Under the pieces are notes generated by a model. That model did not search any database. It saw only the letters and a list, made by a program, of their open reading frames with translations, and was not told where the DNA came from. Source: JAFARE01 sp963777285 (lineage in GTDB: Bacteria; Chloroflexota; Dormibacteria; Aeolococcales; Aeolococcaceae). From it: a DNA stretch of 64,000 nucleotides. Both the position numbers and the translations under genes were made by a program. How positions within the stretch are numbered: the stretch's first letter is position 1; each line of letters opens with the position of its first letter. The stretch lies in contig CAVZPR010000002.1 of the NCBI GenBank assembly GCA_963777285.1, positions 1-64,000 on the forward strand. Direction: 5' to 3'. Positions 18,401 to 25,872 of the stretch are shown piece after piece.

Positions 18401-19255
18401 TGCGCCGACGCCCAGACCGCTGAAGGAAAGCGGGAAGCGCAGGTCCAGGTCACCGCTGATCTGCGGCGCCGCGTGCAGGATCACCAGCGCCTTCACCGTG
18501 TGCAGCGTGGTGCTGAACTGCAAGTCGACGCCCGGCCAGACGTTCTTGTAGGTGACCGTGTCCCAGTTGGTTATGGCAGCGGGCGCGGGTAACGCCGGCG
18601 CGGTCAGCGACGACGCAGTGCCCATGGACGGCGGAAAGATCGAGAGGCTGTGCGAGCCGGACGTCACCGTCATCAGCGGCCCAGCGCCGATCTGGGAGGC
18701 GAAGGCCACGTCGACCGGGCCTGCCGTGTTGTGAATGGTCCCGTCCGGTCGCGTCAGCAGCGTCGGGTCGATGGCGTGCCAGCTCCCGTCCGCCGTCTGG
18801 TAGTTGACCGCCGACTGATACAGGCGCGTGGTCAACGTCCCATCTGGGTTCGCATACGTCGTGCTCGTCGCTGTGGTGCGGCTGGCCAGCAGTCGGCTCT
18901 TCCCCGCCACGAAGCCGTGCGGGCCGCTGCTCACCGCGCTCCAGTTGTTCCCCGGGATCGCGCTGGGGTGGGTGCGGTTCACCGACGCCGTGCGCGCTTC
19001 GTCCGCGACCGTCGCCTCCGCCTGACGCAGCGCCTTCGACTTGGCCGCTGACCCGGTCGCGCCGTTACTCCCGCCAGATGGAGCAGATAGCCGAAACGGG
19101 AGGCCCGCGCTGGAGACGGATCCGATCACCGCTGACGCGGCGATCGCGACTATCAGGAGGACGCGCCAACGACGATGGCGCTGCTGCTCCGGCTCTGCCA
19201 CGCCGATCCCTCGTCGGCGGCCCGCCCCTCGGTGTCCTCCCGCCGACGGGGACAC
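9434..19255 (-). CDS. giant secreted RHS/YD-repeat polymorphic toxin
   Basis: The 3,273-residue protein starts at a GTG and has an Arg-rich N-terminus followed by a hydrophobic segment (WRVLLIVAIAASAVIGSV, about 29-46), a signal or anchor. Next come a DNRLRE-type region (about 110-520: GTLTTRLYQSAVNYQTADGSW onward), an NBR1-like beta domain (about 550-670), fibronectin-III domains (PGTPSGVSASGGSGQASLSW; PGVPGSVAAVAGNGQISASW), and about 1,700 residues of YD repeats (YDADGN, YDAAGN, YDPSGN). The RHS-associated core ends at VNRIDPTGH (about 2,980). A linker and a ~109-residue toxin tip complete it. YD repeats form a shell that holds the tip until delivery. The tip is preceded by Ala-Thr-Asp-Ala, the recombination point of the 1,415-bp duplication. 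Confidence 0.92.
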   Translation of the reverse strand: MSPSAGGHRGAGRRRGIGVAEPEQQRHRRWRVLLIVAIAASAVIGSVSSAGLPFRLSAPSGGSNGATGSAAKSKALRQAEATVADEARTASVNRTHPSAIPGNNWSAVSSGPHGFVAGKSRLLASRTTATSTTYANPDGTLTTRLYQSAVNYQTADGSWHAIDPTLLTRPDGTIHNTAGPVDVAFASQIGAGPLMTVTSGSHSLSIFPPSMGTASSLTAPALPAPAAITNWDTVTYKNVWPGVDLQFSTTLHTVKALVILHAAPQISGDLDLRFPLSFSGLGVGAGAGGSITFADALGNPQFSFPLGTMADSNVDPHSGNSPTTNLSYSLDPAGRFVDLIASRAWLDDPARVYPVNIDPSTNLYGNADDAYVADAYPTSNYHARYDSGQSDYDDWVGYYDSSTGTNWTMMGFDTSPISGDKIISATWWGYFEWSSSCSATKYWLWRATSSWSATGVTWNTHPTHSSDSATGTVAANWQGCGSEQRSSSTADITSWVQGWASGTYPNYGLVLNENENGSTYWKKLASEESNIGGGGYPSIIVNYEVLGPVNWGFQDDQQNPPVVPINGNPSFLGPDDTHSSDMWVYVVNDGSNTWPANGNYRLSYHLYDSSGSTLLQWNGKGTVLPTAVVPGNGIWLDAQIDSFANSGVTSSGSYSIRWDMVEEGVAWFSDVGVATADFRVLVTTPPAPSSPGNGSTITTLTPTLSAGTCTACSNYQFALSTDSGFNRYVVTSPWSSTASWALPSGTLQPGTTYYWRVIGRDSHKASSSWSSSDSFSVAAAPGTPSGVSASGGSGQASLSWTAPGNGGSPISGYSVTPYLGGHPQTPVAEPGGSSGATLTGLSNGGAYMFTVSASNAMGAGPTSGFSNVVTPAGAPGVPGSVAAVAGNGQISASWAPAAGNGASVSGYTVDAYAGGNLVGSVTVAGTASTAQLTQGIVNGTAYTVTVAASNAVGTGAPSPATPAVTAAPGPTVGLSLDSGLYARGASATATATVTPAGESGDNGVRVVFASAAGFDGLGASTQVNGGSCAAAGVSCSDTAGSVTVSGLTLPSGGATVSTTFRALGSDALCGPAGITVTASNGAGAGAIAGQSANVCDGGLGVQRWWRLVSDAVSAGGAAEVNAANGNLELSQQDSTSFQLHGQLTLGTNRAYNSETVAPSNAETLGLGWTTSWVAAGDSLGGVALRVPSDEHAGDAEAVTLIDDTGARDVFEPQYLATPVDVTGLGSSTGPLGPLQPTTLGLDSGYNRVCVDAAYSPEPGVHASMWRYIETQNGTCNGGGLNPKVLGYATLTIDRVRREFSADGRLLSVRDAAGNRVDFSYDSSERLTRVGETGGSSRAYSLTYTTWASGPEVDVKDPAQRVTEYQEDSSGHLLNVVNPNGAGTLAYIYGGCGGSADQLCSAADALGHQVTLQYSAAPAGPARLQRLTDRVNTTTSFSYAADGSWTQADTGTERRRFAEIDALGRVGEFDEGDTSGNWARITLDSFDATGCRQPDSAPDNNLCDAVRLALDNGQTPDGNIAYVYNDEGGVIRKDESASPSPDIVTTSGYTSQYVEADGTVRTFSDSIAGQGVVNSGTAGRRDASTLFVLSDQTASLTGDGNAVTSGFSGYLTSYAVDATSSVGAGLPIGSTAPCAGGGDNSGLLCQSTGPQKDGVHATTTSYTYDQNGQRTSLTTPDENAGASGAAYVYTYYGDNGHGDLAGTTNPGGWLKAISDPDGHFVGFGYDAAGNVVRTWDRDATAGLTLSAIPGTLSSPPNQQYTETMYGSGANAYSAPWRYEVSSRDPLGNLTSYTVDNNGDRLAVRPPLGNVAGDSSYDVTQAFDADGNLVCSLTPLESNGGTTCSAYVANPSSSVHPTLDAYDQYGNLSASTDPDGNVTTYAYDAVNRQVQKNWTRYVDNQGVTQPAGCRASTSADAPIPSGYWLCSTTTTYDGADNLTASSDAVPANDGSGATVSTQHLYDAAHRVVTTYTPRYDGTLRLLRADTVYDADGNVTVSCPPRHFTESSAACGASSDYFSTYKTYNAADLLTSSLVYTDTSGTSATTTYGYDADGNQLVTTDANEHTSTSAYDLLDRLQSTTVPQDATHSTVTSYLYDPSGNRTDTTQTPQSGTRNTLVSYDADNRPLDAVVAAQTSAGVPTTDITQVGTTDQSGGVNIHSRNVYDADGNLVAQYSPRAFASSATNPNPEFMVRTDYDKDGRPFTQWVPRYDISDNEQALGVISVWSGQASQATDCPTGQAGHVNGVADFPTTTGVCVTEVQYDAAGRVVKELLPTAAGSWSSLRVDSFVYTNDGLVYEAITADPSNDGLTVQTISQYDADGNLLSASDPIRVGSNPTNFTTYAWSLDGLNTSIIDPAGPNGQPHTSAQGYDAAGNVISASDSYGATTQTAYSPNNLKILVTAPGGGVQPGGQTTNNSPISTSYIYDAVGNLRTGVSANNKQTTYTYTDNNLLLQTTYPPGYQGVQRTVSNTYDQADERLTQTTAGNSTETFAYFLDGRLSSDSTSRGSTPAKTFTYDADGNTTGWTEGSLTGTSSYYIDGLLRTTDDTGYMAEWSYDGSGQMATLHEVRDGGTTQTSTEAAGYTNDGQLEDVRSHEYNSGNSGQHYAYSYLGQPTSITLSNSDTATYGYNSDNSLASIALKQSNGTQVATWSYAYDENFQQLYAGETAPNWASSSTYMYWPDGRIAQYGISSKNFDTYVNYDKDGNRTAWTPPTTSTATDSTYNADDSLATVKSGSTTLTVAYDAYGNMTNDGCTTYAYDGFNRMTSATAITSNRPTLCGTAPTTNPTYTYDALDRQLTHTDTNGYWWTHYATMGAEVGLLQKGQEGANHTIGSGELDTQMVNGPDGVATQVLDLESPYTSQWLSDNGQGSLGVVTTSNSGNSTCLLQYDLYGSNIAPSSSSNPCIDGGSQLTELAYRFSQRDGSTGDYQFGKRTYDPSKSAFTAPDAYTPGNTATDLSIGVDPITQDVYSYVNGDPVNRIDPTGHRYTTGCEDGGGACYGSRPAPIMPCSVRGTCSSGGEGSGSRVYGSGGGSNQRGRATPRATRVAPTTLPRPPQLSRLLRAHVQLEAGASDPSQPKVGYGLWALCTYSDGGNSVACPNAEGSDTLTAQEYVPGGNVNWGSLALNFAINAFAIANLEDGEGEAQLAAEFGTPFVSDATEAAATDAAGAINAPLDVTQAGEQFVRVGASPENLNATYDSLGGTLPRTYAFDKATFDWIGNDPAALKNLGDLPGAPPTVYRILEPPAGTAIQRGIVPGGVFGGAGGVPEVFFPEGW

Positions 19256-19713
19256 CGCTCACCAGCCAGAAGGGCTGGACGGCCGGGCACTCTAGCACAG
19301 CAACTTCGGTGTCAATTGGGGCGCTCCGCGGCCCATGCGCGTCTGCACGGCGAAGTGTGCCACCGCGCACGAAAGTGCCCCTGCTCACTCGAGCACAGCT
19401 GGCTCGGGTGCACCGTCCGTCAAAGAGCTTGTCGCAAGCGCCGCGAATCGGGATGCCACCGTCTCTTGGCCTCTGAGCAGCTCATCCTGTCTTCAGCCTG
19501 GTACGCAACCAATACGACGCCTTCCTTGCACTGCACGGCGTTGCAAGGGCGACCTTGGCTCAAACCGTTGGGTTCTTCAGGATCTGGCTGGCACGACACA
19601 GCTCACGGTGCTCCTTCTCGAGCTGTCGCAGCCGCTCGCGCTCTTCGGCAGTCGCGCCGCTAGTAGGGTTGAGGTTTGTGCCCGCAACTCCTTCTCATGG
19701 TGAGTGGCGTTAG
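19256..19713. other. 458-bp intergenic region upstream of the RHS operon
   Basis: No convincing gene is seen here. It must carry the promoter of the leftward RHS operon and any promoter of the rightward membrane gene at 19714. Short ORFs in all frames lack recognisable domains or ribosome sites. I see no clear -10/-35 pair. Confidence 0.5.
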
Positions 19714-20372
19714 ATGTCAGCGATGGACTCGTCAGGTCTCTTGCTAGGGATCGCCGCGTATGCGGCCGTCGTCGCGACGATCGCGGCGATATGGGCCGTG
19801 TATGTGGCCGCCCGCGACCGCGCGCACTTAGGAATGCGCGCGCGGTACATATCCGAGGTCGACTGCTGGGTCGTTGAGGTGACGAACCACGGCAGACGCC
19901 CCACCACGATCGCCGGAAGCGGGTTGTCGGTTGAACGGTTCGGAACTGGTGGCAGACGCGGAAGGGCTGAAGTGCTGCCGGCCTTTGGTCCGTTCCCCCG
20001 TGTATCCAAGAGAGTGACTCCACTTTCCTCGCAATCAAAGCCACTGAGTCCGCAGCATCGGGGCAGATTTGGATCCGGGTGCGCGGTCGGACCCGGTATC
20101 TCAAGGCCCCACTGCCCAAGAGAGGGGCGCCGCAGGACAAGCCGGTCGACTGGGTACTGCTCGACGAGTCCCAACAGGCTGCGTTGTTCAGCGTGGACGT
20201 CGAACGCGAGAACGCTGGGAGGCGCTTGGTGGAGGGCGAGGTTCTCCTGCGCCAACTCGACGTCGAAGTCGAGTTGATCCGCTTGTCGGCGGAGCGGCGT
20301 AAGCGCGAAGTGGCCGAAGGCGCGGAGGTGAGTGCCGACAACAGCGCCGATGGAGCCCAAGGGCGGGATTGA
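19714..20372 (+). pseudogene. membrane-anchored hypothetical protein, frameshifted near 20000
   Basis: The first frame gives a transmembrane segment (LLLGIAAYAAVVATIAAIWAV) then a soluble domain (RARYISEVDCWVVEVTNHG, then EVLPAFGPFPRV). At the CCCCC run near 19995-20000 the reading continues sensibly in the next frame (IQESDSTFLAIKA, then GQIWIRVRGRTRYLKAPLPK, then a helical charged tail). One base appears to be missing. The small TM-plus-beta-domain layout is common in actinobacterial-type genomes, without known function. Because the break is in a homopolymer, it could be a sequencing error. The last 22 bp overlap the tRNA gene on the other strand. Confidence 0.6.
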
Positions 20373-20425
20373 ACCGCCGACCTTCTCCTTACCAAGGAGG
20401 TGCTCTACCACTGAGCTACTTGGGC
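20351..20425 (-). tRNA. tRNA-Thr (anticodon GGT)
   Basis: A full cloverleaf is readable on the minus strand: acceptor GCCCAAG/CTTGGGC, D-arm GCTC-AGTGGTA-GAGC, anticodon loop TTGGTAA (GGT), T-arm GGCGG-TTCAATC-CCGCC, discriminator T, and an encoded CCA. The anticodon stem has four good pairs plus one C-A mismatch. Total length is 75 bases including CCA. Confidence 0.93.
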
Positions 20426-20764
20426 ATGCTGAACGCTGTTCGCCCGAGCAGCTTGCCGGCAGACCACCAACCAGAAGCCAAACGGTGGCTTACCAAGGCG
20501 TTCCCGCGACGACGCCTCCTCCTGAACTCGTTGGGGCATTCCTCGGCCCGATTTGGACAACGCCTCGGGACTCGGTGAAAACCGGTGGAGCACGGTGGAA
20601 ACGTTGAGAAGGAAGTGTATGAAGCGTCGGACGCAACCGTCAACCGAGTGGCGATCGATGCATCTCTAAAGTCGCGACCAGTACTTGTCCTTCGCCGGCG
20701 CTACCTTCAACTGGCCTGACATTGATGGGCGGCCACCACATTCGTTTTGGACCAGTTTTTGGGG
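20426..20764. other. intergenic stretch between tRNA-Thr and IS630 remnant
   Basis: About 340 bp with no supportable gene on either strand. It may contain the tRNA promoter on its left side and degraded transposon sequence on its right. Nothing further is recognised. Confidence 0.5.
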
Positions 20765-21320
20765 GGCCGGACAACGAGAAAAGCCAGATCCAAGCCCTCG
20801 ACCGAACCCAACCGCTGTTGCCCATGCGGCCCCGTCAGGTCGAGCGGCGAACCCACGACTACCTCCGCCACGGCACCACGACGCTGTTCGCTGCTCTCGA
20901 CATCGCCACCGGAACAGGTCACCGGGCGTTGCTACGAGCGGCACCGGCGCAAGGAGTTTCTCGCCTTCCTCAGCGTCCTCGATCGTCGCTACCCCGCCGA
21001 GGAGATCCACATGGTGCTCGACAACTACCACACCCACAAGCACCCTCTCGTGCAGGCCTGGCTCGACGAGCACCCGCGCTTCTCGCTGCACTTCACACCC
21101 ACCAGCGCCAGCTGGCCTCAACCAGGTGGAGACCTTATTCTCGCTGCTGCAGCGGCGCGCAATCCAACGCGGTGTGTTCAGCAGCGTCGCAGCGCTCAAA
21201 CAGGCGATTCGCCGTTTCCTCGATGGCTGGAACGACCACAGTCATCCGTTCGCCTGGGTGAAGACACCAGAGAAGGTCCTCATGCCCCACCGTCAACGTA
21301 TTTCTGAGTCACAGGACTAG
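20765..21320 (+). pseudogene. IS630-family transposase remnant, 5'-truncated and frameshifted
   Basis: Three consecutive frames carry one transposase. DNEKSQIQALDRTQPLLPM and TTTLFAALDIATG come first (DDE Asp region). Then a second frame gives RRKEFLAFLSVLDRRYPAEE and IHMVLDNYHTHKHPLVQAWL, which includes the second Asp with the IS630-typical DNYxTHK. A third frame gives LNQVETLFSLLQRRAIQRG and FAWVKTPEKVL, where the catalytic Glu lies. The N-terminal DNA-binding part is missing. At least two frameshifts and the truncation mean it is inactive. Confidence 0.82.
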
Positions 21321-21321
21321 G

Positions 21322-21360
21322 CTAAACCGCAAGAAGACGTTTAGCGGCGGGGCGGTTTAG
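21322..21360. repeat. 9-bp inverted repeat just after the IS630 remnant
   Basis: The arms CTAAACCGC (21322-21330) and GCGGTTTAG (21352-21360) are exact reverse complements with a 21-base spacer. The position, two bases after the transposase stop, fits a transposon end or a transcription terminator without a T tract. Confidence 0.55.
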
Positions 21361-21604
21361 GAGCGCCCAACGCCGCTAGTTAGGCAAGGGTCAAACGCAC
21401 CACACGCGCCCATGTCAACGGGAGCGCTGTGGGAAGCTAGTTAGCCTCGTGAAGATGGCAGGTCCGTCGGTGTGGCCCAACTCGCGACGGAGGTTAGGCA
21501 GTGGCTCCAGGGTCTGATCCTGAGGTTCCGCTGACCGATCTTGCTGGAGAAGCCAGTGGGCAGTCGCGAACTCACCGGCGCGCATTCAGAGAGGATATGC
21601 GGTC

Positions 21605-22300
21605 ATGACCCCGGAAGCCGTCGGCGGGACGGCCGTAATGGACGAGCCCGCGGGCCAACTCAGTAGCGAGACGATGCACATCTTCATTGAGTACGAAGAC
21701 TTTCTGGGCGCCGATCAGCTTGGCAGCCTTTTGAATTCTCTAAGCGATCTATACCATGCACTCGCCGTCCCAGAGGAAACGCTCGCCGAACCGGCCGAGG
21801 GTGTTCCCGAGCCGCCGCCACTTCGGGTTGCTTCTATCCATTCAGGCAACAGCATCACCATCATCGTGGCTGGTGGTGCTGCGCTTGCCGCCGCAGGCCC
21901 AGTCGGATGGACAATTGGAGGAGTTACGGCAGTCGGCGGCGTTGCGGCGTGGATACTCAAGCGACGAATCGACTTGAAGAAGGCAGAGAAGCTAGAAAGT
22001 GAAGCGGAGGCCGAGCGTCAGCGAGCAACGGCAGAGCGTGAACGAGGCGAGGCGGAACGTAAACGAGCAGAGGTGTACGAGGCCGACGCCGATTTGAAGC
22101 GGGCGGAGGCAGACCTCACTCGGCAGAAAGCCAAGCTCGCCAAGGCGCGGGCCGAGCAGATCGAATCTAGTCTCGGCAAAAAGCAGAAGGCTAAAGCAGA
22201 CCAAGCTGCGGAAGAACTCGAGCGCACGCTGGACCGGTCACCGAACATTCGGCGTGTGAGTATCAACGATCAGGATCTAGACCTGCCTTCTGCAGCGTGA
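21605..22300 (+). CDS. hypothetical protein with transmembrane hairpin and long coiled coil
   Basis: The 231-residue protein begins with a soluble domain (HIFIEYEDFLGADQLGSLL, NSLSDLYHALAV, then LRVASIHSGNSITIIV). Two Gly/Ala-rich hydrophobic segments follow at about 93-125, then a highly charged coiled coil of about 85 residues (repeated AERERGEAERKRAE-type text), and a short tail. This could be a membrane-bound sensor or scaffold. The N-terminal pattern recurs in accessory proteins, but I cannot name a family. An AGAGG stretch lies about nine bases upstream of the ATG. Confidence 0.6.
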   Translation: MTPEAVGGTAVMDEPAGQLSSETMHIFIEYEDFLGADQLGSLLNSLSDLYHALAVPEETLAEPAEGVPEPPPLRVASIHSGNSITIIVAGGAALAAAGPVGWTIGGVTAVGGVAAWILKRRIDLKKAEKLESEAEAERQRATAERERGEAERKRAEVYEADADLKRAEADLTRQKAKLAKARAEQIESSLGKKQKAKADQAAEELERTLDRSPNIRRVSINDQDLDLPSAA

Positions 22301-22525
22301 CTCAGGTGTAGCTCTAAGTGGATGCGTACCGAAGCCGCGTCGGCTCGCGATGGAGGGCACTTCCAATTGGAAGGGTGGAGGCGGCGCCGCGGCGTTGGTA
22401 CCTGTGGGAAGGTCGAGTTCGCCCACGGGTTCAGTATCCGGTCACACTCAAGCTCCGCAACCTATGTTGCGACCCTTCCATTCGTCCAATGAAGCCGGAT
22501 AGAACAATCGCGGAGGTGACGAGGA

Positions 22526-22879
22526 GTGGGCCTCTTCTATGAGAAACGGGCATCGCCGAGCGTGCCCGGAGTGTTGGGAGTACATGACGTCGTGGCCCGT
22601 GCCTTGGCCACGGAACCCGCTCAGAAGGACGCCCGAGTCGACGAACTCACTCAGCAGGCTTTGGTGGCTGCGACATCAGGCGGCGCGAGTACAAGCGACG
22701 CTGTATTTCGACCATGGCGCTTCGCTGGGGCGCTGTTGATCTTCCTGGCCCTGATAGCGGCGGGTACCTTGACCGACATTGCTGGACATTCAACCTCAAG
22801 CAATGCCCTCTTCGGGTTCGCGGGGACCATCTTCGGCGTCGTCTCCGCCTTCCTGGGTACTGAGAAGTCCACAGGCTGA
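22526..22879 (+). CDS. small two-span membrane protein
   Basis: The 117-residue protein starts at a GTG preceded by GGAGG nine bases upstream. After a helical charged N-terminal half (about 1-65) come two hydrophobic segments, GALLIFLALIAAGTLTD and ALFGFAGTIFGVVSAFLG, and a short tail. It may be a helical effector-like membrane protein. No family is recognised. It directly precedes the recombinase tail at 22901. Confidence 0.6.
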   Translation: MGLFYEKRASPSVPGVLGVHDVVARALATEPAQKDARVDELTQQALVAATSGGASTSDAVFRPWRFAGALLIFLALIAAGTLTDIAGHSTSSNALFGFAGTIFGVVSAFLGTEKSTG

Positions 22880-22900
22880 CGTGCTTCAGCTTGTCGAACA

Positions 22901-22999
22901 ACAGTTTTGGCTCTGGAGCGGGAGACGGGGGTCTCCCGCGCGAGTACCACGGGCGCGCACGTAGTTGATTTCTCTTACCGGTTTGGTGCGGCTGCGTAG
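22901..22999 (+). pseudogene. 3' tail of a large serine recombinase
   Basis: The last 32 codons of a recombinase are readable: LALERETGVSRAS, then VVDFSYRFGAAA and a stop. The same tail occurs on the other strand at 41428, where more of the C-terminal domain survives. Only the end remains here, directly followed by a tRNA-Asn-like 3' fragment. This arrangement is expected at an integration junction, where the integrase gene ends beside its attachment site. Confidence 0.72.
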
Positions 23000-23001
23000 G
23001 G

Positions 23002-23029
23002 GGAGGTTCGACTCCTCTCCGCGGAGCCA
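23002..23029 (+). other. tRNA-Asn-like 3' end, putative attachment site
   Basis: The sequence folds as the 3' end of a tRNA: T-stem GGAGG, T-loop TTCGACT, T-stem CCTCT, acceptor strand CCGCGGA, discriminator G and CCA. A G discriminator and this acceptor match tRNA-Asn genes. No 5' part is present; the upstream bases are the recombinase tail. The 11-mer GGTTCGACTCC here recurs beside the second recombinase tail at 41412-41422. Confidence 0.65.
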
Positions 23030-23788
23030 CAAAGAACCGGAACGGCGTGGCCGTTCGGGTGCTTTGCCCCCTACGGGAGCACCAGAAGTACCGGAACGGG
23101 GGAGGCCGTTGGATATCGGCCGTCAGCTAATGATCACCGGTCGCTTCGCTGTGTAGCCCACACGGGTCTGGCGCTGGGTCGCGGCGGCGCCGATCCAGCC
23201 GCCGATGCCAGGCACGATTGCCGATCACGCGGGAGCCGCGACGGGCCGCTGAACGCGAGAGATCCATCCGCCGCACAGTCGGCCTAGAGCGAGGGCAAGC
23301 TCAGACGTTGACGCGCTCCATGTCGGACTCGGCGCACCGGGCGCCCGCCACTGCCTCGGGGACAACGTCCGCGATCTCGCGCAACTCGTCCCTGCTGGAG
23401 TAGCGCGGCGTATTCGAGAGCACATTTTCCGTACCGCTCGCTGAAGCCGAATCCCGATCTCTCGTTGGTGTCATAGTTGGTGCCACAACCCTCGCCGTCG
23501 GCTCCTCGCGGGACCTCGCCAATGGAGTTCGGTACGACTGAGCGGACCCCCACGGGTAGGGCCGAACGCAGTCTTCTGGGCGGGCTCCGGCGCACGGCGT
23601 GGTGGTTCCTCCTCGGCGCCTGCTCGCCGCGGCGGAGGGGCACACTCCCGCCTTCGACCGACCGCCTTGCTCACACGTGGCACGTACGGCTGTCAATGGC
23701 GTTAGCCACGAACATGGGTTCGTAGGGCGGCATCAACGAGCTGACCGTTCGGTCGTAGGCGGCCGACCTCTCCACATGCCACAGTAGG
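23030..23788. other. 759-bp region without a convincing gene
   Basis: Many short overlapping frames exist but none shows a domain or a good start. Two imperfect copies of an ACCGGAACGG(C/G)-containing 25-mer lie at about 23036 and 23091. The stretch looks like degraded DNA downstream of an integration site and upstream of the helicase gene. Confidence 0.45.
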
Positions 23789-25651
23789 ATGGCGTCGCGC
23801 ATCCGTACCTTGACAGGTGGTTCAGCCGTGCTGGAAGTCGTCTATGGTGAAACGCGGCATCGCGCTCTGTCAGTGATGCTCGCGCAAACACTGACCAATT
23901 TTGTCAGCGACGGCATTCTCTACCTGGGTTACCCTGTGCTCGCATCCGCAGACGAGAGGGTGTTCGTTGACGCACTCCTCGTCAGTGGCGAGTGCGGACT
24001 TACCGCGTTTCAAATCGCCGACAGCCAGCCGTCCTCAGCGGACGAATGGGCACCGATTCTCGAGGACCAAGACCGCCTATACAGTCTGCTAGAGAGTCAC
24101 TTGCGCCGGCACGACGCGCTTCGTGCTGGACGCCGCCTCCTTGTCGACATCCACACGGTCACGGTCTTTGGCGGCGCAGTCCAGCTTCCCACCGCGGTAC
24201 GGCCGGATGATGGTCTTTACGCTGCTATCGCAAACGTTCCGGGCTTGCTGGCCGACTTCTCGCCCCTAGACACTGACCTGCTTCGGGCCCTTCAGGGAGC
24301 CCTCCAGCATGTCTCGACCATCAAGCCGGCGAAACGCCGCGACGGGGTTGTGCGCACCGATTCGCGCGGCGCGATTCTCAAGCGCATTGAGAAAGGGATT
24401 GCGAATCTAGACCAGTGGCAACGGCAAGCGGCGATCGAAACTCCTGAAGGTCCGCAACGCATCCGCGGCCTCGCAGGTTCAGGCAAAACGATCGTCTTAG
24501 CTTTGAAAGCAGCATACCTCCACGCAAAGCACCCGGACTGGCGCGTTGTTGTTACCTTCCATTCGAGGGCTCTATACCAACAGTTCGAGGATCTGATCAC
24601 AAGGTTCACCTTTGAGCAGACAGATGACAAGCCGGACTTGACGCAGCTGCAGATCTTGCACAGCTGGGGTTCGTCGCAACGCGAAGGCGTGTATTCCACG
24701 ATCGCCCGCCATCTCGGCGTTTCTCCGCGTGACTTCAACTATGGCCTAGCCCGATACGGCCGCGATGGAGCATTCGCGGGTGTTTGCCAAGAATTGCTAG
24801 ACGCTGCACGACCCGAGGATCCACCAATCTTTGATGCGGCGCTGATCGACGAGGCGCAAGATCTGCCTCCATCCTTCTTTCGGCTTCTTCACCGCTTCAC
24901 CAAAGCTCCAAAACGCGTCGCCTGGGCTTACGATGAGCTTCAGAAGCTCGATGAGGGTGCTATGGCCTCAATGTCTGAGCTTTTCGGGGCGGACGAAGCG
25001 GGACATAGCCTTGTCACGCTCGCGAACCATCCAGGAGAAGCTCGCCGCGATATCACTCTGCCTATCTGCTATCGCAATTCGCCTTGGGCGCTCGCCACCG
25101 CTCATGCGCTCGGCCTCGGCATCTACAGAGCCGGTGGTCTCGTACAACATTTCGACGAGCCAAGTCTTTGGGAAGGCATTGGATACCGCCTCGTCAGCGG
25201 CCGCCTGGCCGAGGGCGCTCGCGTAGAGCTAGAGCGCGCGCCTCATAGCACCCCCGATTACTTCCCTGAATTCCTCACGCCTAATGATGCAGTTCTGATG
25301 AAGGCTTTCGCGGACTCCGAAGCACAAGACCGATGGGTGGCGCGTCAGCTCGTGCGGCATCTCAACGTAGACGAATATCTCGTTGTTATTGGCGATCGTC
25401 GCCGCGGTTGGGCTAGTTGTCCTCACAGTTCTGCTTCCCAAGATGGGCTAGACTGGGTCACGAAAATGGCCGACGAAAAATCACAAGACGCACAGCCCGC
25501 ACAGCAAGGGCAGCAGCAAACTCCGCTGCCAGACGAGCCTGCGTCGCCGAACGGCCAGCCAGGCTACAGGCCACGTCCCATCGACCCTGCACTGTGGCAT
25601 TGGGTCGAGAAACGGGAAGCCCCGCCCGGCGAGGCCAAGCGCCAGAACTAA
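23789..25651 (+). CDS. SF1 (UvrD/Rep-like) helicase, probably truncated at its C-terminus
   Basis: The 620-residue ORF opens with a region resembling nuclease-related domains (ILYLGYPVLASADERVFVDA, LTAFQIAD). An SF1 ATPase follows: Walker A IRGLAGSGKTIVLA near 228-241, motif II ALIDEAQDLPPSFFRLL near 351-367, and motif III/IV-like text (LPICYRNSPWALATAHALG). The protein should continue into helicase motifs V-VI, but after DEYLVVIGDRR the text changes to low-complexity Gln/Pro-rich residues that look like a different small protein (MADEKSQDAQPAQQG onward). I infer 3' truncation by fusion near 25380. Such helicases are common in defence islands. Repair is the alternative role. Confidence 0.75.
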   Translation: MASRIRTLTGGSAVLEVVYGETRHRALSVMLAQTLTNFVSDGILYLGYPVLASADERVFVDALLVSGECGLTAFQIADSQPSSADEWAPILEDQDRLYSLLESHLRRHDALRAGRRLLVDIHTVTVFGGAVQLPTAVRPDDGLYAAIANVPGLLADFSPLDTDLLRALQGALQHVSTIKPAKRRDGVVRTDSRGAILKRIEKGIANLDQWQRQAAIETPEGPQRIRGLAGSGKTIVLALKAAYLHAKHPDWRVVVTFHSRALYQQFEDLITRFTFEQTDDKPDLTQLQILHSWGSSQREGVYSTIARHLGVSPRDFNYGLARYGRDGAFAGVCQELLDAARPEDPPIFDAALIDEAQDLPPSFFRLLHRFTKAPKRVAWAYDELQKLDEGAMASMSELFGADEAGHSLVTLANHPGEARRDITLPICYRNSPWALATAHALGLGIYRAGGLVQHFDEPSLWEGIGYRLVSGRLAEGARVELERAPHSTPDYFPEFLTPNDAVLMKAFADSEAQDRWVARQLVRHLNVDEYLVVIGDRRRGWASCPHSSASQDGLDWVTKMADEKSQDAQPAQQGQQQTPLPDEPASPNGQPGYRPRPIDPALWHWVEKREAPPGEAKRQN

Positions 25652-25872
25652 TAGCGCGGCCGTGAGCGCGGCCCGGCCCGAGGCTTGAGGGCGCTAGAAG
25701 GGAAGCAGGCATCGGTCTCTGCGAAGTCGTGGTTATGCCGCTGCATAGTCCGGCGAATTGGGGGAGGCCCGCTCTTTCCCGAAGGCGGCGCGCCGTATCG
25801 GCCTGGGGCAACGTGACCTATCAATGGCACGGCGGCGTCTCGCGCGACACGTGACGCGCCGTCGCCGGGTGT

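Noticed and set aside
23301..23696. Leftward 131-codon frame before the helicase
   Set aside because: The last 30 residues look protein-like (ELREIADVVPEAVAGAR), but the rest is Arg/Pro-rich noise and no start is supported.
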